From DAOTVY01 sp041082245 (GTDB lineage: Bacteria; Chloroflexota; Chloroflexia; DTKN01), in NCBI GenBank assembly GCA_041082245.1, contig JBDOIE010000080.1, positions 51,423-115,422 on the forward strand: a DNA stretch of 64,000 nucleotides, in the 5' to 3' direction. The translations under genes were made by a program, and so were the position numbers. Positions 1 to 6,899 of this stretch are shown here, in pieces (the stretch's first letter is position 1; each line of letters opens with the position of its first letter). The notes beneath the pieces were generated by a model, which ran no database searches, was not told the DNA's origin, and saw only the letters and a list, made by a program, of their open reading frames with translations.

Positions 1-1
1 C

Positions 2-730
2 CAGGCTGCCTGGGTGGAGAACCGGAAGCCCGGGTACTGCCTGGCGTGCCACGCTACCGGCTACAACCCCAATACCGGGATGCCGGTGGCGGAAGGTGTG
101 ACCTGCGAATCGTGCCACGGGACCTACAAGGAGGGGCACCCGGACACGGATATGATGCCGGTGGACCCGGCGGCGGAGCGGTGTGGTGTATGCCACACGA
201 CGACCTACCAGGAATGGCAGCTGAGCGGCCATAGCCAGCGGGGGGTCAACTGTGCCAGCTGCCACGCCGTGCATTCCCAGGGGCTGCTCTTTGCGACCTC
301 CACCGCGTTGTGCGCGACTTGCCACGGGGACCGGGCGGAAGACTTTGCACACGCAGCCCATGCCGAGCACGGAGTGGTGTGTGCGGACTGCCACATGTAC
401 CGGCCCCCGGATGGCCCGGCGACCGGCGGCACCGCGCCCACAGGCCACCTCTTCTCGGTCCAGTCCCAGGCCTGTACCCAGTGTCACACCCGGGATAGCA
501 TCCACAGCCGTCGTGCGGAGTTCGCGCCGGCCGGAGAGGCGAATGTCGCCTTGATGCAGCGCATCAGCGTCCTGGAGCAACAGGTAGCGGATCTGGGCAC
601 GGATGCGCAGCGGAACCTGGTCTTCGGTGCGATCGGCGGCGCGCTGGGCGGTCTGCTGGTGGGCGCACTTCTCTCTTGGCTCCTGTACCGTCGCTCCGGA
701 GGGAAAAAGAATGGCCCGGCTCACGCGTAG
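2..730 (+). CDS. Multiheme c-type cytochrome, seven heme motifs, C-terminal membrane anchor (5' partial)
   Basis: The reading frame is open to the left edge of the window, so the N-terminus and export signal are missing; the GTG at 14 is only an internal codon. Seven CxxCH heme-binding motifs are visible (CLACH, CESCH, CGVCH, CASCH, CATCH, CADCH, CTQCH). A short coiled stretch follows, then one transmembrane segment near the C-terminus (GAIGGALGGLLVGALLSWLL) and a basic tail, which would tether the heme domain to the outer face of the membrane. The gene overlaps the next one, an iron-sulfur subunit, by 20 bases, so the two are translationally coupled. Family knowledge: cytochromes paired with NrfC/NrfD-like subunits carry electrons to or from quinol. 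The precise substrate cannot be told from the sequence. Confidence 0.9.
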   Translation, partial: QAAWVENRKPGYCLACHATGYNPNTGMPVAEGVTCESCHGTYKEGHPDTDMMPVDPAAERCGVCHTTTYQEWQLSGHSQRGVNCASCHAVHSQGLLFATSTALCATCHGDRAEDFAHAAHAEHGVVCADCHMYRPPDGPATGGTAPTGHLFSVQSQACTQCHTRDSIHSRRAEFAPAGEANVALMQRISVLEQQVADLGTDAQRNLVFGAIGGALGGLLVGALLSWLLYRRSGGKKNGPAHA

Positions 731-1529
731 GGAATTCCTCGGCCTCTTTGCCGCCGCCGGGCTGGCTCCGCTGATCGATCGCCTGGTCCGGCCGTTTTCC
801 CCTGGCGGTTCTCTTCGCGCGCTTCTTGGGCTGGCTTCCGCCACGGAGGGGAGCGTGCACCGCTGGGCGATGGTGATCGATCAGGGGGCGTGCATCGGCT
901 GCAACTACTGTACGTACGCGTGCCTGGCGACCAACGATGTGCGCCCCGATGTTCCCTGGAACGAGGTGCTCGTGCAGACGGAACTTGCCAACGGCAAGGT
1001 ATTCCTTCCCCGGCCCTGTATGCACTGCGAGCACCCGCCCTGTGTGAGCGTCTGCCCCGTGCGTGCGACGTACCGCAGGCCCGACGGTATCGTGGTCATG
1101 GACTATGACCGGTGCATCGGGTGCCGATATTGCATGGTGGCTTGCCCCTACGAAGCGCGACATTTCAACTGGGAGCGCTGGGAAGGCCCGAACCCTTATG
1201 TGCCGGATTGGGGACTGCCGGAAGTCCCGCGGCGTCCTCGAGGCGTGGTGGAAAAGTGCACCTTCTGCATCCAGCGCATCGAACTGGGCTTGACCCGTGG
1301 CCTGACACCCGGGGTGGATCGCGAGGCTACGCCGGCCTGCGTGGTCGAATGCCCGGTCAGCGCACGCTTTTTCGGGGACCTGAACGACCCGGAAAGCACG
1401 GTGTCCCGGCTGCTTGCCGAACGTCCGTACATCCGGCTGCGCGAGGACCTGGGCACCGCTCCCCGGGTCTACTACCTCACGACGCTGGAGGCCCTCCCGC
1501 CCACAACTCCGCCGGAGAGGAGGCCGTGA
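711..1529 (+). CDS. TAT-exported 4x[4Fe-4S] ferredoxin subunit (NrfC/PsrB/HybA/DmsB family)
   Basis: This 272-residue protein starts at ATG 711, inside the end of the preceding cytochrome gene. A twin-arginine motif (TRREFL, residues 5-10) precedes a hydrophobic stretch, so the folded protein is probably exported by Tat. Four cysteine groups are typical of the family: CIGCNYCTYAC near residue 61, CMHCEHPPCVSVC near 103, CIGCRYCMVAC near 135, and CTFC with CVVEC near 184 and 210. Such subunits pass electrons between an NrfD membrane subunit, encoded next, and an extracytoplasmic partner, here most likely the multiheme cytochromes. No molybdopterin catalytic subunit lies in this part of the window. 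Confidence 0.93.
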   Translation: MARLTRREFLGLFAAAGLAPLIDRLVRPFSPGGSLRALLGLASATEGSVHRWAMVIDQGACIGCNYCTYACLATNDVRPDVPWNEVLVQTELANGKVFLPRPCMHCEHPPCVSVCPVRATYRRPDGIVVMDYDRCIGCRYCMVACPYEARHFNWERWEGPNPYVPDWGLPEVPRRPRGVVEKCTFCIQRIELGLTRGLTPGVDREATPACVVECPVSARFFGDLNDPESTVSRLLAERPYIRLREDLGTAPRVYYLTTLEALPPTTPPERRP

Positions 1530-1530
1530 C

Positions 1531-2817
1531 ATGAAACGCGCGCTTCGTGACCATCCATACCTCCTCCCCTGGATCGCCCTCTTGCTCCTGGTCCTGGGGC
1601 TGGGAACTGTCGGCGCCTGGCAGGTCTACACGCGGGGCCTGGTTGTCACCGGGATGCATGACCTGGTCCCCTGGGGATTGTGGATCACGGTGGACCTCTC
1701 GGCCATCGGTCTGGGGGCTGGGGCGTTCCTGCTGTCCGCTGCGATCTATCTCTTGCGCTTGAAGCAGTTTCAGCCCCTGGCGCGGGTGGCCGTGGTGGTC
1801 GGACTGCTGGGCTACACTTCGGCCGCGCTCGCCCTCTTTCTGGACCTGGGGCGTCCGGAGCGGTTCTGGCATCCGCTCGTGTTCTGGAACCCGCATTCGG
1901 TGCTCTGGGAGATCACGATGTGCGTGGTGCTGTACACCGGCGTGCTGGTGATGGAAGTGGCGCCGGTTGTCGGCCATGCGGAGTGGTTCGAAGCCCGGGC
2001 GCCGGGGCTCGCCCATCTGCTCCAGAAAGCGCACAGCCTCGCCCCGGTGCTGGCAGTGCTGGGGCTTTTCCTGTCGTTGCTGCACCAGTCGTCCCTGGGG
2101 GCCACGTACGCTGTGGTGACCGCCCGTCCCCTGTGGGGAAAGCCCGGGACAGCGGTGATGTTCCTGGCGAACGCGGTGGCGGCGGGGCCGGCCCTCACGA
2201 TCGTCGCCACGCTGGTGGCCGGCCGGGTGCTGCGGCGCGCGGTGGTGCCCCGGGAAACCCTCGAGCGGCTCGGGCGATTCGTGGGCGTCGCTCTGGCCAT
2301 CTACCTGTATATCCGCCTGTGGGATTTCCTCGCGATGTCGTATACGCACGTTCCGGGACGCGTGGAGGGCATCGAACTGCTTACGCGATGGCCGCTGGCC
2401 CCTACCTTCTGGGTAGGGGAGATGCTACTGGGCGGTCTGGTCCCGGTGCTCCTGTTGCTCGTCCCTCGCTTGCGCACGCGTCCCTGGTCCCTTGGGATTG
2501 GGTGCGCGCTTGCAGCGGCAGGACTGGTGTGTACCCGGTGGGATGTGAACCTGTCAGCCCTCCTTGTCCGGGTTGGCTACGTCCCCGGGAAACCGGTTGG
2601 TGCCCTGGTGGCTTACCATCCCACCTGGGTGGAGTGGGTGACCACGCTGGCCATCCTCGCCTACGCGTTGCTCGGCTTCACGCTCGCGGTGCAGTTTCTC
2701 CCGCTCTTTGCGTCGGAACCGGCGCACGCACGGCTTGCTGCCTGGGAGGGGGCCGTGGTGGCCCCGTTACCGGGCAATCCCGGGCGGAATACGCGTGCCG
2801 AGGATGGCGGCGCTTAG
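1531..2817 (+). CDS. NrfD/PsrC-type integral membrane quinol oxidoreductase subunit
   Basis: The 428-residue protein starts at ATG 1531, two bases after the ferredoxin subunit stop, with a GGAGAGGAGG ribosome site. It is highly hydrophobic with about ten predicted membrane segments, and the first reads LPWIALLLLVLGLGTVGAW. The N-terminal region (GMHDLVPWGLWITVDLSAIG) is characteristic of the NrfD/PsrC family, which exchanges electrons and protons with the menaquinone pool without binding heme. Together with the upstream ferredoxin and cytochrome it forms a NrfCD-like electron transfer module. The direction of electron flow is not evident from sequence. Confidence 0.93.
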   Translation: MKRALRDHPYLLPWIALLLLVLGLGTVGAWQVYTRGLVVTGMHDLVPWGLWITVDLSAIGLGAGAFLLSAAIYLLRLKQFQPLARVAVVVGLLGYTSAALALFLDLGRPERFWHPLVFWNPHSVLWEITMCVVLYTGVLVMEVAPVVGHAEWFEARAPGLAHLLQKAHSLAPVLAVLGLFLSLLHQSSLGATYAVVTARPLWGKPGTAVMFLANAVAAGPALTIVATLVAGRVLRRAVVPRETLERLGRFVGVALAIYLYIRLWDFLAMSYTHVPGRVEGIELLTRWPLAPTFWVGEMLLGGLVPVLLLLVPRLRTRPWSLGIGCALAAAGLVCTRWDVNLSALLVRVGYVPGKPVGALVAYHPTWVEWVTTLAILAYALLGFTLAVQFLPLFASEPAHARLAAWEGAVVAPLPGNPGRNTRAEDGGA

Positions 2818-2923
2818 GAACGGAAAGGAGGTGATGGCGGGAAGCACACTGGATCCTTGGGGGGACATTGTCTGTGGAATCACGATTGTCCCCCACAGTG
2901 AGACTCGAAGGAGGAGGTTGCCG
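2818..2923 (+). other. Intergenic hairpin upstream of the decaheme lipoprotein
   Basis: An inverted repeat GGGGGACA (2860-2867) / TGTCCCCC (2887-2894) with a 19-nt loop sits between the NrfD gene and the decaheme gene. It has no T-run, so it may act as an mRNA processing or attenuation element rather than a full terminator. An in-frame ATG at 2834 lies only 2 nt after a GGAGG, which is too close for good initiation. Confidence 0.4.
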
Positions 2924-5071
2924 ATGAAACATGCTGCGCTCGTGTTGCTTGGACTGGCCTGTACCCTGGTCCTCGTGGCCTGTGGTCCCCAGTCCCCGCA
3001 GCCGACCGCGACGCCGTGTCCGACGGCAGAGCCGTGCCCGCCCTGTCCCACGCCGGCCGCGGAAGCTCCGTTCCAGGACCTGTGGGCAGCCTCTGCGCAC
3101 GCCGATGCCAGCGCCGAGGCGTTCACCCACTGGAACGAGGCGACGCCGCCCGAAATCCCGCCGACCTGCGCCAAGTGCCATAGCACGCCCGGGTTCCAGG
3201 ATTTCCTGGGGCTCGACGGTAGCGCGGCCGGGACGGTCGACAAAGCGGCCCCGATCGGCACCGTGATCACCTGCGTCGCCTGCCACAACGAGGCCACGCA
3301 AGCGCTGACGAGCACCGTTTTCCCCTCGGGTGCCGTGATCTCCGGGCTCGGCCCTGAGGCACGCTGCATGCAGTGCCACCAGGGGGTCGCTTCGGGCTCG
3401 CGGGTGGACGAGTCGATCACCGCGGCTGGCCTGACCGACGACGACACGGTGAGCGACAAGCTCGGCTTTACGAACGTCCACTACCGGGCGGCTGCTGCTA
3501 CCCTCTATGGGCGGTTTGTGGCCGGGGGGTACCAGTACCCTGGCAAAGCCTACGACGGAAAGTTCGCGCACGTCGAAGGGATCGATACCTGCCTCGACTG
3601 CCACGACTCGCACTCGCTCGAGGTGCGTATCGAGCGGTGCGCGGAGTGCCATCGGGGCATCGCCAAGGTGGAAGACCTGCGGAACATCCGCATGGTCAGT
3701 TCGGGCGCGGACTATGACGGGGACGGCAACACCCAGGAGGGGATCTTCTTCGAACTCGAAGGCCTGCGCAACCTGCTCTACCAGGCCATCCAGGCCTATG
3801 CGAAGGAGGTCTCCAAGACCCCGATCGTCTATGACCCGGCCGTCTACCCATACTTCTTCATCGACACGAACGGCAACGGCACCGCAGATCCGGACGAGGT
3901 CAACCCCGGGAACAAGTACAACGCCTGGACCGGCCGGCTGGCCAAAGCTGCGTACAACTACCAGTTCTCGGTCAAGGATCCCGGAGCCTACGCGCACGGT
4001 GGCAAGTACGTGATCGAGCTGCTGTACGACTCGATCGAGGACCTGAACACCAAGCTCGCCCAGCCGATCGACCTGAGCAAGGCCCATCGCCTGGATGCGG
4101 GACATTTTGCCAGCTCCGAAGAAGCGTTCCGCCACTGGGATGCGGAGGGCGAGGTGCCGGGGACCTGCGCCAAGTGCCATACCGCGGGAGGCCTGCCCAC
4201 CTTTATCAAGAACGGGGTGAACATCGCTGTTGAGCCTTCGAGCAACTTCTTCTGCTCGACCTGCCACAACGACTTTACCACTTTCTCCCGCTTCGAGGTG
4301 CAGCAGGTGACTTTCCCCAGCGGGGCCAAGATCGACAGCGGTAACCCGGACACGAACCTCTGCATGAACTGCCACCAGGGCCGCGAGTCGACGGTCAGCG
4401 TGAACCGGCTCATCGCAGGGCTGGACGACGACACGGTTTCGGACAAGCTGCGCTTCCTGAACGTCCACTACTTCGCTGCCGGCGCGACCCTCTTCGGCGG
4501 GGATGCCCAGGGGGCCTACCAGTACGAGGGCAAGGCCTACCAGGGACGGTTGACCCACGTCGAAGGGTTCAACAACTGCACGCAGTGCCATGACAAGCAC
4601 AACCTGACCGTGAATGTCCAGGCCTGCAGCGGGTGCCATGTGAACGTCAAGTCGGAAGAAGACCTCAAGGCCATCCGGATGTCGCCCACCGACTATGACG
4701 GGGATGGCGACACGACGGAAGGGCTGGCGGGAGAGGTGGCCACACTCCACGAGAAGCTCTATGCGGCACTCCAGGCCTACGCCAAGGACGTCGCGGGGAC
4801 ACCGATCGCCTACAATCCTGCCGCCTATCCGTACTTCTTCATCGATACGAACGGCAACGGCCAGGTCGACCCCGACGAGGCCAGCGCGCAGAACCGCTAC
4901 GCGACCTGGACCCCACGGCTGCTCCGCGCGGCCTACAACTACCAGTACGTCGCCAAGGATCCCGGGGCCTTTGCTCACAACGGCAAGTACATCCTGCAGG
5001 TGCTTTACGATACGCTGCAGGACCTGGCCAAGAAGGTGCCCGTCGACCTGGGCGGGGCGGTCCGGCCATAG
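2924..5071 (+). CDS. Decaheme cytochrome c lipoprotein built from two tandem pentaheme repeats
   Basis: Start ATG 2924 follows GGAGGAGG and opens a lipoprotein signal with lipobox LVAC (Cys20), then a short Pro/Thr/Cys linker; product 715 residues. Ten CxxCH motifs fall into two groups of five: CAKCH, CVACH, CMQCH, CLDCH, CAECH and CAKCH, CSTCH, CMNCH, CTQCH, CSGCH. The groups are offset by about 332 residues. The halves are clearly homologous: NVHY, YQY-GKAY, HVEG, AYAK, PYFFIDTNGNG and AYNYQ occur in both in the same order. Each half also has two Asp-rich loops, DYDGDG and DTNGNG...DPDE, which resemble EF-hand calcium loops. The protein would sit lipid-anchored on the cell surface. Its gene context suggests it receives electrons from the NrfD module. 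Confidence 0.92.
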   Translation: MKHAALVLLGLACTLVLVACGPQSPQPTATPCPTAEPCPPCPTPAAEAPFQDLWAASAHADASAEAFTHWNEATPPEIPPTCAKCHSTPGFQDFLGLDGSAAGTVDKAAPIGTVITCVACHNEATQALTSTVFPSGAVISGLGPEARCMQCHQGVASGSRVDESITAAGLTDDDTVSDKLGFTNVHYRAAAATLYGRFVAGGYQYPGKAYDGKFAHVEGIDTCLDCHDSHSLEVRIERCAECHRGIAKVEDLRNIRMVSSGADYDGDGNTQEGIFFELEGLRNLLYQAIQAYAKEVSKTPIVYDPAVYPYFFIDTNGNGTADPDEVNPGNKYNAWTGRLAKAAYNYQFSVKDPGAYAHGGKYVIELLYDSIEDLNTKLAQPIDLSKAHRLDAGHFASSEEAFRHWDAEGEVPGTCAKCHTAGGLPTFIKNGVNIAVEPSSNFFCSTCHNDFTTFSRFEVQQVTFPSGAKIDSGNPDTNLCMNCHQGRESTVSVNRLIAGLDDDTVSDKLRFLNVHYFAAGATLFGGDAQGAYQYEGKAYQGRLTHVEGFNNCTQCHDKHNLTVNVQACSGCHVNVKSEEDLKAIRMSPTDYDGDGDTTEGLAGEVATLHEKLYAALQAYAKDVAGTPIAYNPAAYPYFFIDTNGNGQVDPDEASAQNRYATWTPRLLRAAYNYQYVAKDPGAFAHNGKYILQVLYDTLQDLAKKVPVDLGGAVRP

Positions 5072-5086
5072 TCTTTGGATGCGTCC

Positions 5087-5121
5087 GTGGGGGCAGCAGT
5101 CCTTCTGCTGCCCCCACCGGA
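5087..5121 (+). terminator. Strong hairpin after the decaheme gene
   Basis: A perfect 13-bp stem (GTGGGGGCAGCAG / CTGCTGCCCCCAC) closes a 5-nt loop TCCTT, and flanking TCC/GGA can extend it. Only a weak T-rich stretch (CCTTT) follows, so termination may be partial. Confidence 0.6.
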
Positions 5122-5125
5122 TCCT

Positions 5126-5154
5126 TTGACGTGGGGAGGGAGCTGTGATAAAGT
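5126..5154 (+). promoter_or_regulatory. Candidate sigma-70-type promoter for the NapC-like cytochrome
   Basis: TTGACG (5126-5131), 17-nt spacer, TAAAGT (5149-5154). The -35 is good and the -10 matches consensus at four of six positions. It lies about 80 bp before the start codon at 5235. Confidence 0.4.
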
Positions 5155-5234
5155 AGTGGCGCTGGGGCGCGCGGGAGGTGGAGGTTCAGGCATATGTCGG
5201 GATGGTCCCATAAGCAGGTAGGCGAGGAGGCAAG

Positions 5235-6899
5235 ATGCAGCGTCTCTGTGCCTGGCTGAGCCGTCGTCGCTGGTATGTTTCGGTGCCGCTCGTCCTTGCA
5301 GCCGGCATCGTGGCTTACCTCCTGATCGCGGGGCTGCTGGATTGGGCGAACTCGACCCGCTTCTGCGGCACAACCTGCCACTCGATGACGCCCGAATACA
5401 CAGCCTACCAGGAATCGTTCCATGCCCGGGTGCGTTGCGCAGAGTGCCACGTCGGGCCGGGGCTGGGGGCCGAGGTCGAAGCGAAGTGGCAGGGGATCCG
5501 CGAGCTGTGGCTCTACGTAACGAACACCTACGAGCGCCCGATCCCTTCCCCGGTGGAGAACCTGCGGCCGGCCCGCGAGACGTGCGAGGAGTGCCACTGG
5601 CCCGAGGTCTTTTACAACGATCGGGCGGTTGTCATACCTCACTACGCGGACGACGAAGCGAACACGCGCACAAACACGTATATGCTGGTCAAGATCGGAG
5701 GAGGGGTCAGCCGCAAAGGACAGGGGAAGGGCATCCACTGGCATATCGAGAACCGCGTGGAATACATCGCGACCGATCCGCAGCGGCAGAACATCCCCTG
5801 GGTGCGGGCGCAATTGAACGGGGAGACGGTCACCTTTGTCGACATCACGCAGCCACTCAGCGAGGCCCAGATCGCGGCCGCCGAGATCCGCGTGATGGAC
5901 TGTATCGACTGTCATAACCGGGCAACCCACATCTTCCGCCCCGCAGCGGTAGCAGTCGAGGAGGCGATGGCCAATGGCCGGCTGCCTACGGACCTGCCGT
6001 ACCTGCGGAAGCAGGCGGTAGAGGTGATGCAGGCCTCCTACGCCAGCCAGGACGAAGCGCTTGCCGCCATCGCCGCCATTCCCGAGTTCTACCGCAAGAA
6101 TTACCCCGACCTCTACGAGAAGCGCCGCCAGAGCCTCGAGCGGGTCGTTCAGGTGCTGCAGGAGATCTACCGCTATTCCCACTTTCCCGAGGCCAAGGTT
6201 TACCCGGATACCTATCCGGACAACCTGGGACACAGCGAGTTCCCCGGTTGCTTCCGTTGTCACGACGGCAAGCATCTCTCCGAGAACGGCCAGTCGATCC
6301 GCCTGCACTGCAACATCTGCCATACGATCCCGCAAACGGTGGCCGAGGGCCAGCCGGCCCCCGCGATCTCTTTGCGCGAGCAGCCGCAGCCGGAAAGCCA
6401 TCTGGCGAGCAACTGGATCGCCGAGCACAGGCGTGCGGTCGACGCCTCCTGTTCCGCCTGCCACGAGACTCAGACCTTCTGCGCGAACGTGAACTGTCAC
6501 GGCCGCACCTGGCCCTACGTGAACCTTTCCGTGGTGACGCCACCTTATCCTTTGCCCACCCCTGGGGCGCCAGCGCCAACGCCTACGGTCGTCGTGCCGA
6601 CGCTTTCTCCGACCCCGACGTCTACCGCTGGCCCGACGCCTTCGGTCGTACCGAGCTTCTCCGCTGAAATCCTGCCGGTCTTGCTCCAGAAGTGCGGCAG
6701 TGCCTGTCACAGTGCCCAGGTGGCAAGCGGAGGTTTCCGGGCGGTGGACTATGCCGGGGTGATGCAGGTGGTGGTGGCCGGGGACCCGGACGCGAGCCGT
6801 CTGGTGCAGGTGCAACGGGGGAAACACGCGGTGCTGCTGAGCCCGGAGGAACTCGAGCGGCTGATCGCCTGGATCCGTGCCGGCGCGCCGGACAACTAG
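5235..6899 (+). CDS. NapC/NirT-like membrane-anchored multiheme cytochrome c with C-terminal extra cytochrome domain
   Basis: ATG 5235 follows GAGGAGG; product 554 residues. An N-terminal membrane segment (about residues 14-34) is followed by FCGTTCHSM, a CX3CH first heme site as in many NapC/NrfH-like quinol dehydrogenases. Further sites are CAECH, CEECH, CIDCH, CFRCH, CNICH, CSACH and the unusual CX4CH site CANVNCH. A Pro/Thr/Ser-rich linker near residues 435-475 leads to a separate C-terminal domain with another CX3CH site (CGSACH), GGF, GDPDASRLV and a WIRAGAP ending. That domain resembles the planctomycete-type cytochrome domain. Nine heme sites are visible in all. The likely role is quinol oxidation and electron delivery to the surface cytochromes encoded upstream. 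Its stop overlaps the stop of the convergent helicase gene. Confidence 0.88.
   Translation: MQRLCAWLSRRRWYVSVPLVLAAGIVAYLLIAGLLDWANSTRFCGTTCHSMTPEYTAYQESFHARVRCAECHVGPGLGAEVEAKWQGIRELWLYVTNTYERPIPSPVENLRPARETCEECHWPEVFYNDRAVVIPHYADDEANTRTNTYMLVKIGGGVSRKGQGKGIHWHIENRVEYIATDPQRQNIPWVRAQLNGETVTFVDITQPLSEAQIAAAEIRVMDCIDCHNRATHIFRPAAVAVEEAMANGRLPTDLPYLRKQAVEVMQASYASQDEALAAIAAIPEFYRKNYPDLYEKRRQSLERVVQVLQEIYRYSHFPEAKVYPDTYPDNLGHSEFPGCFRCHDGKHLSENGQSIRLHCNICHTIPQTVAEGQPAPAISLREQPQPESHLASNWIAEHRRAVDASCSACHETQTFCANVNCHGRTWPYVNLSVVTPPYPLPTPGAPAPTPTVVVPTLSPTPTSTAGPTPSVVPSFSAEILPVLLQKCGSACHSAQVASGGFRAVDYAGVMQVVVAGDPDASRLVQVQRGKHAVLLSPEELERLIAWIRAGAPDN

Noticed and set aside
2834..2923. Alternative upstream ATG for the decaheme lipoprotein
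   Set aside because: The GGAGG is only 2 nt from this ATG, and the lipoprotein signal starts cleanly at ATG 2924 with its own GGAGGAGG.
2678..4978. Long minus-strand frame opposite the decaheme cytochrome
   Set aside because: It is antisense to a gene with ten CxxCH motifs and no domain is recognisable.
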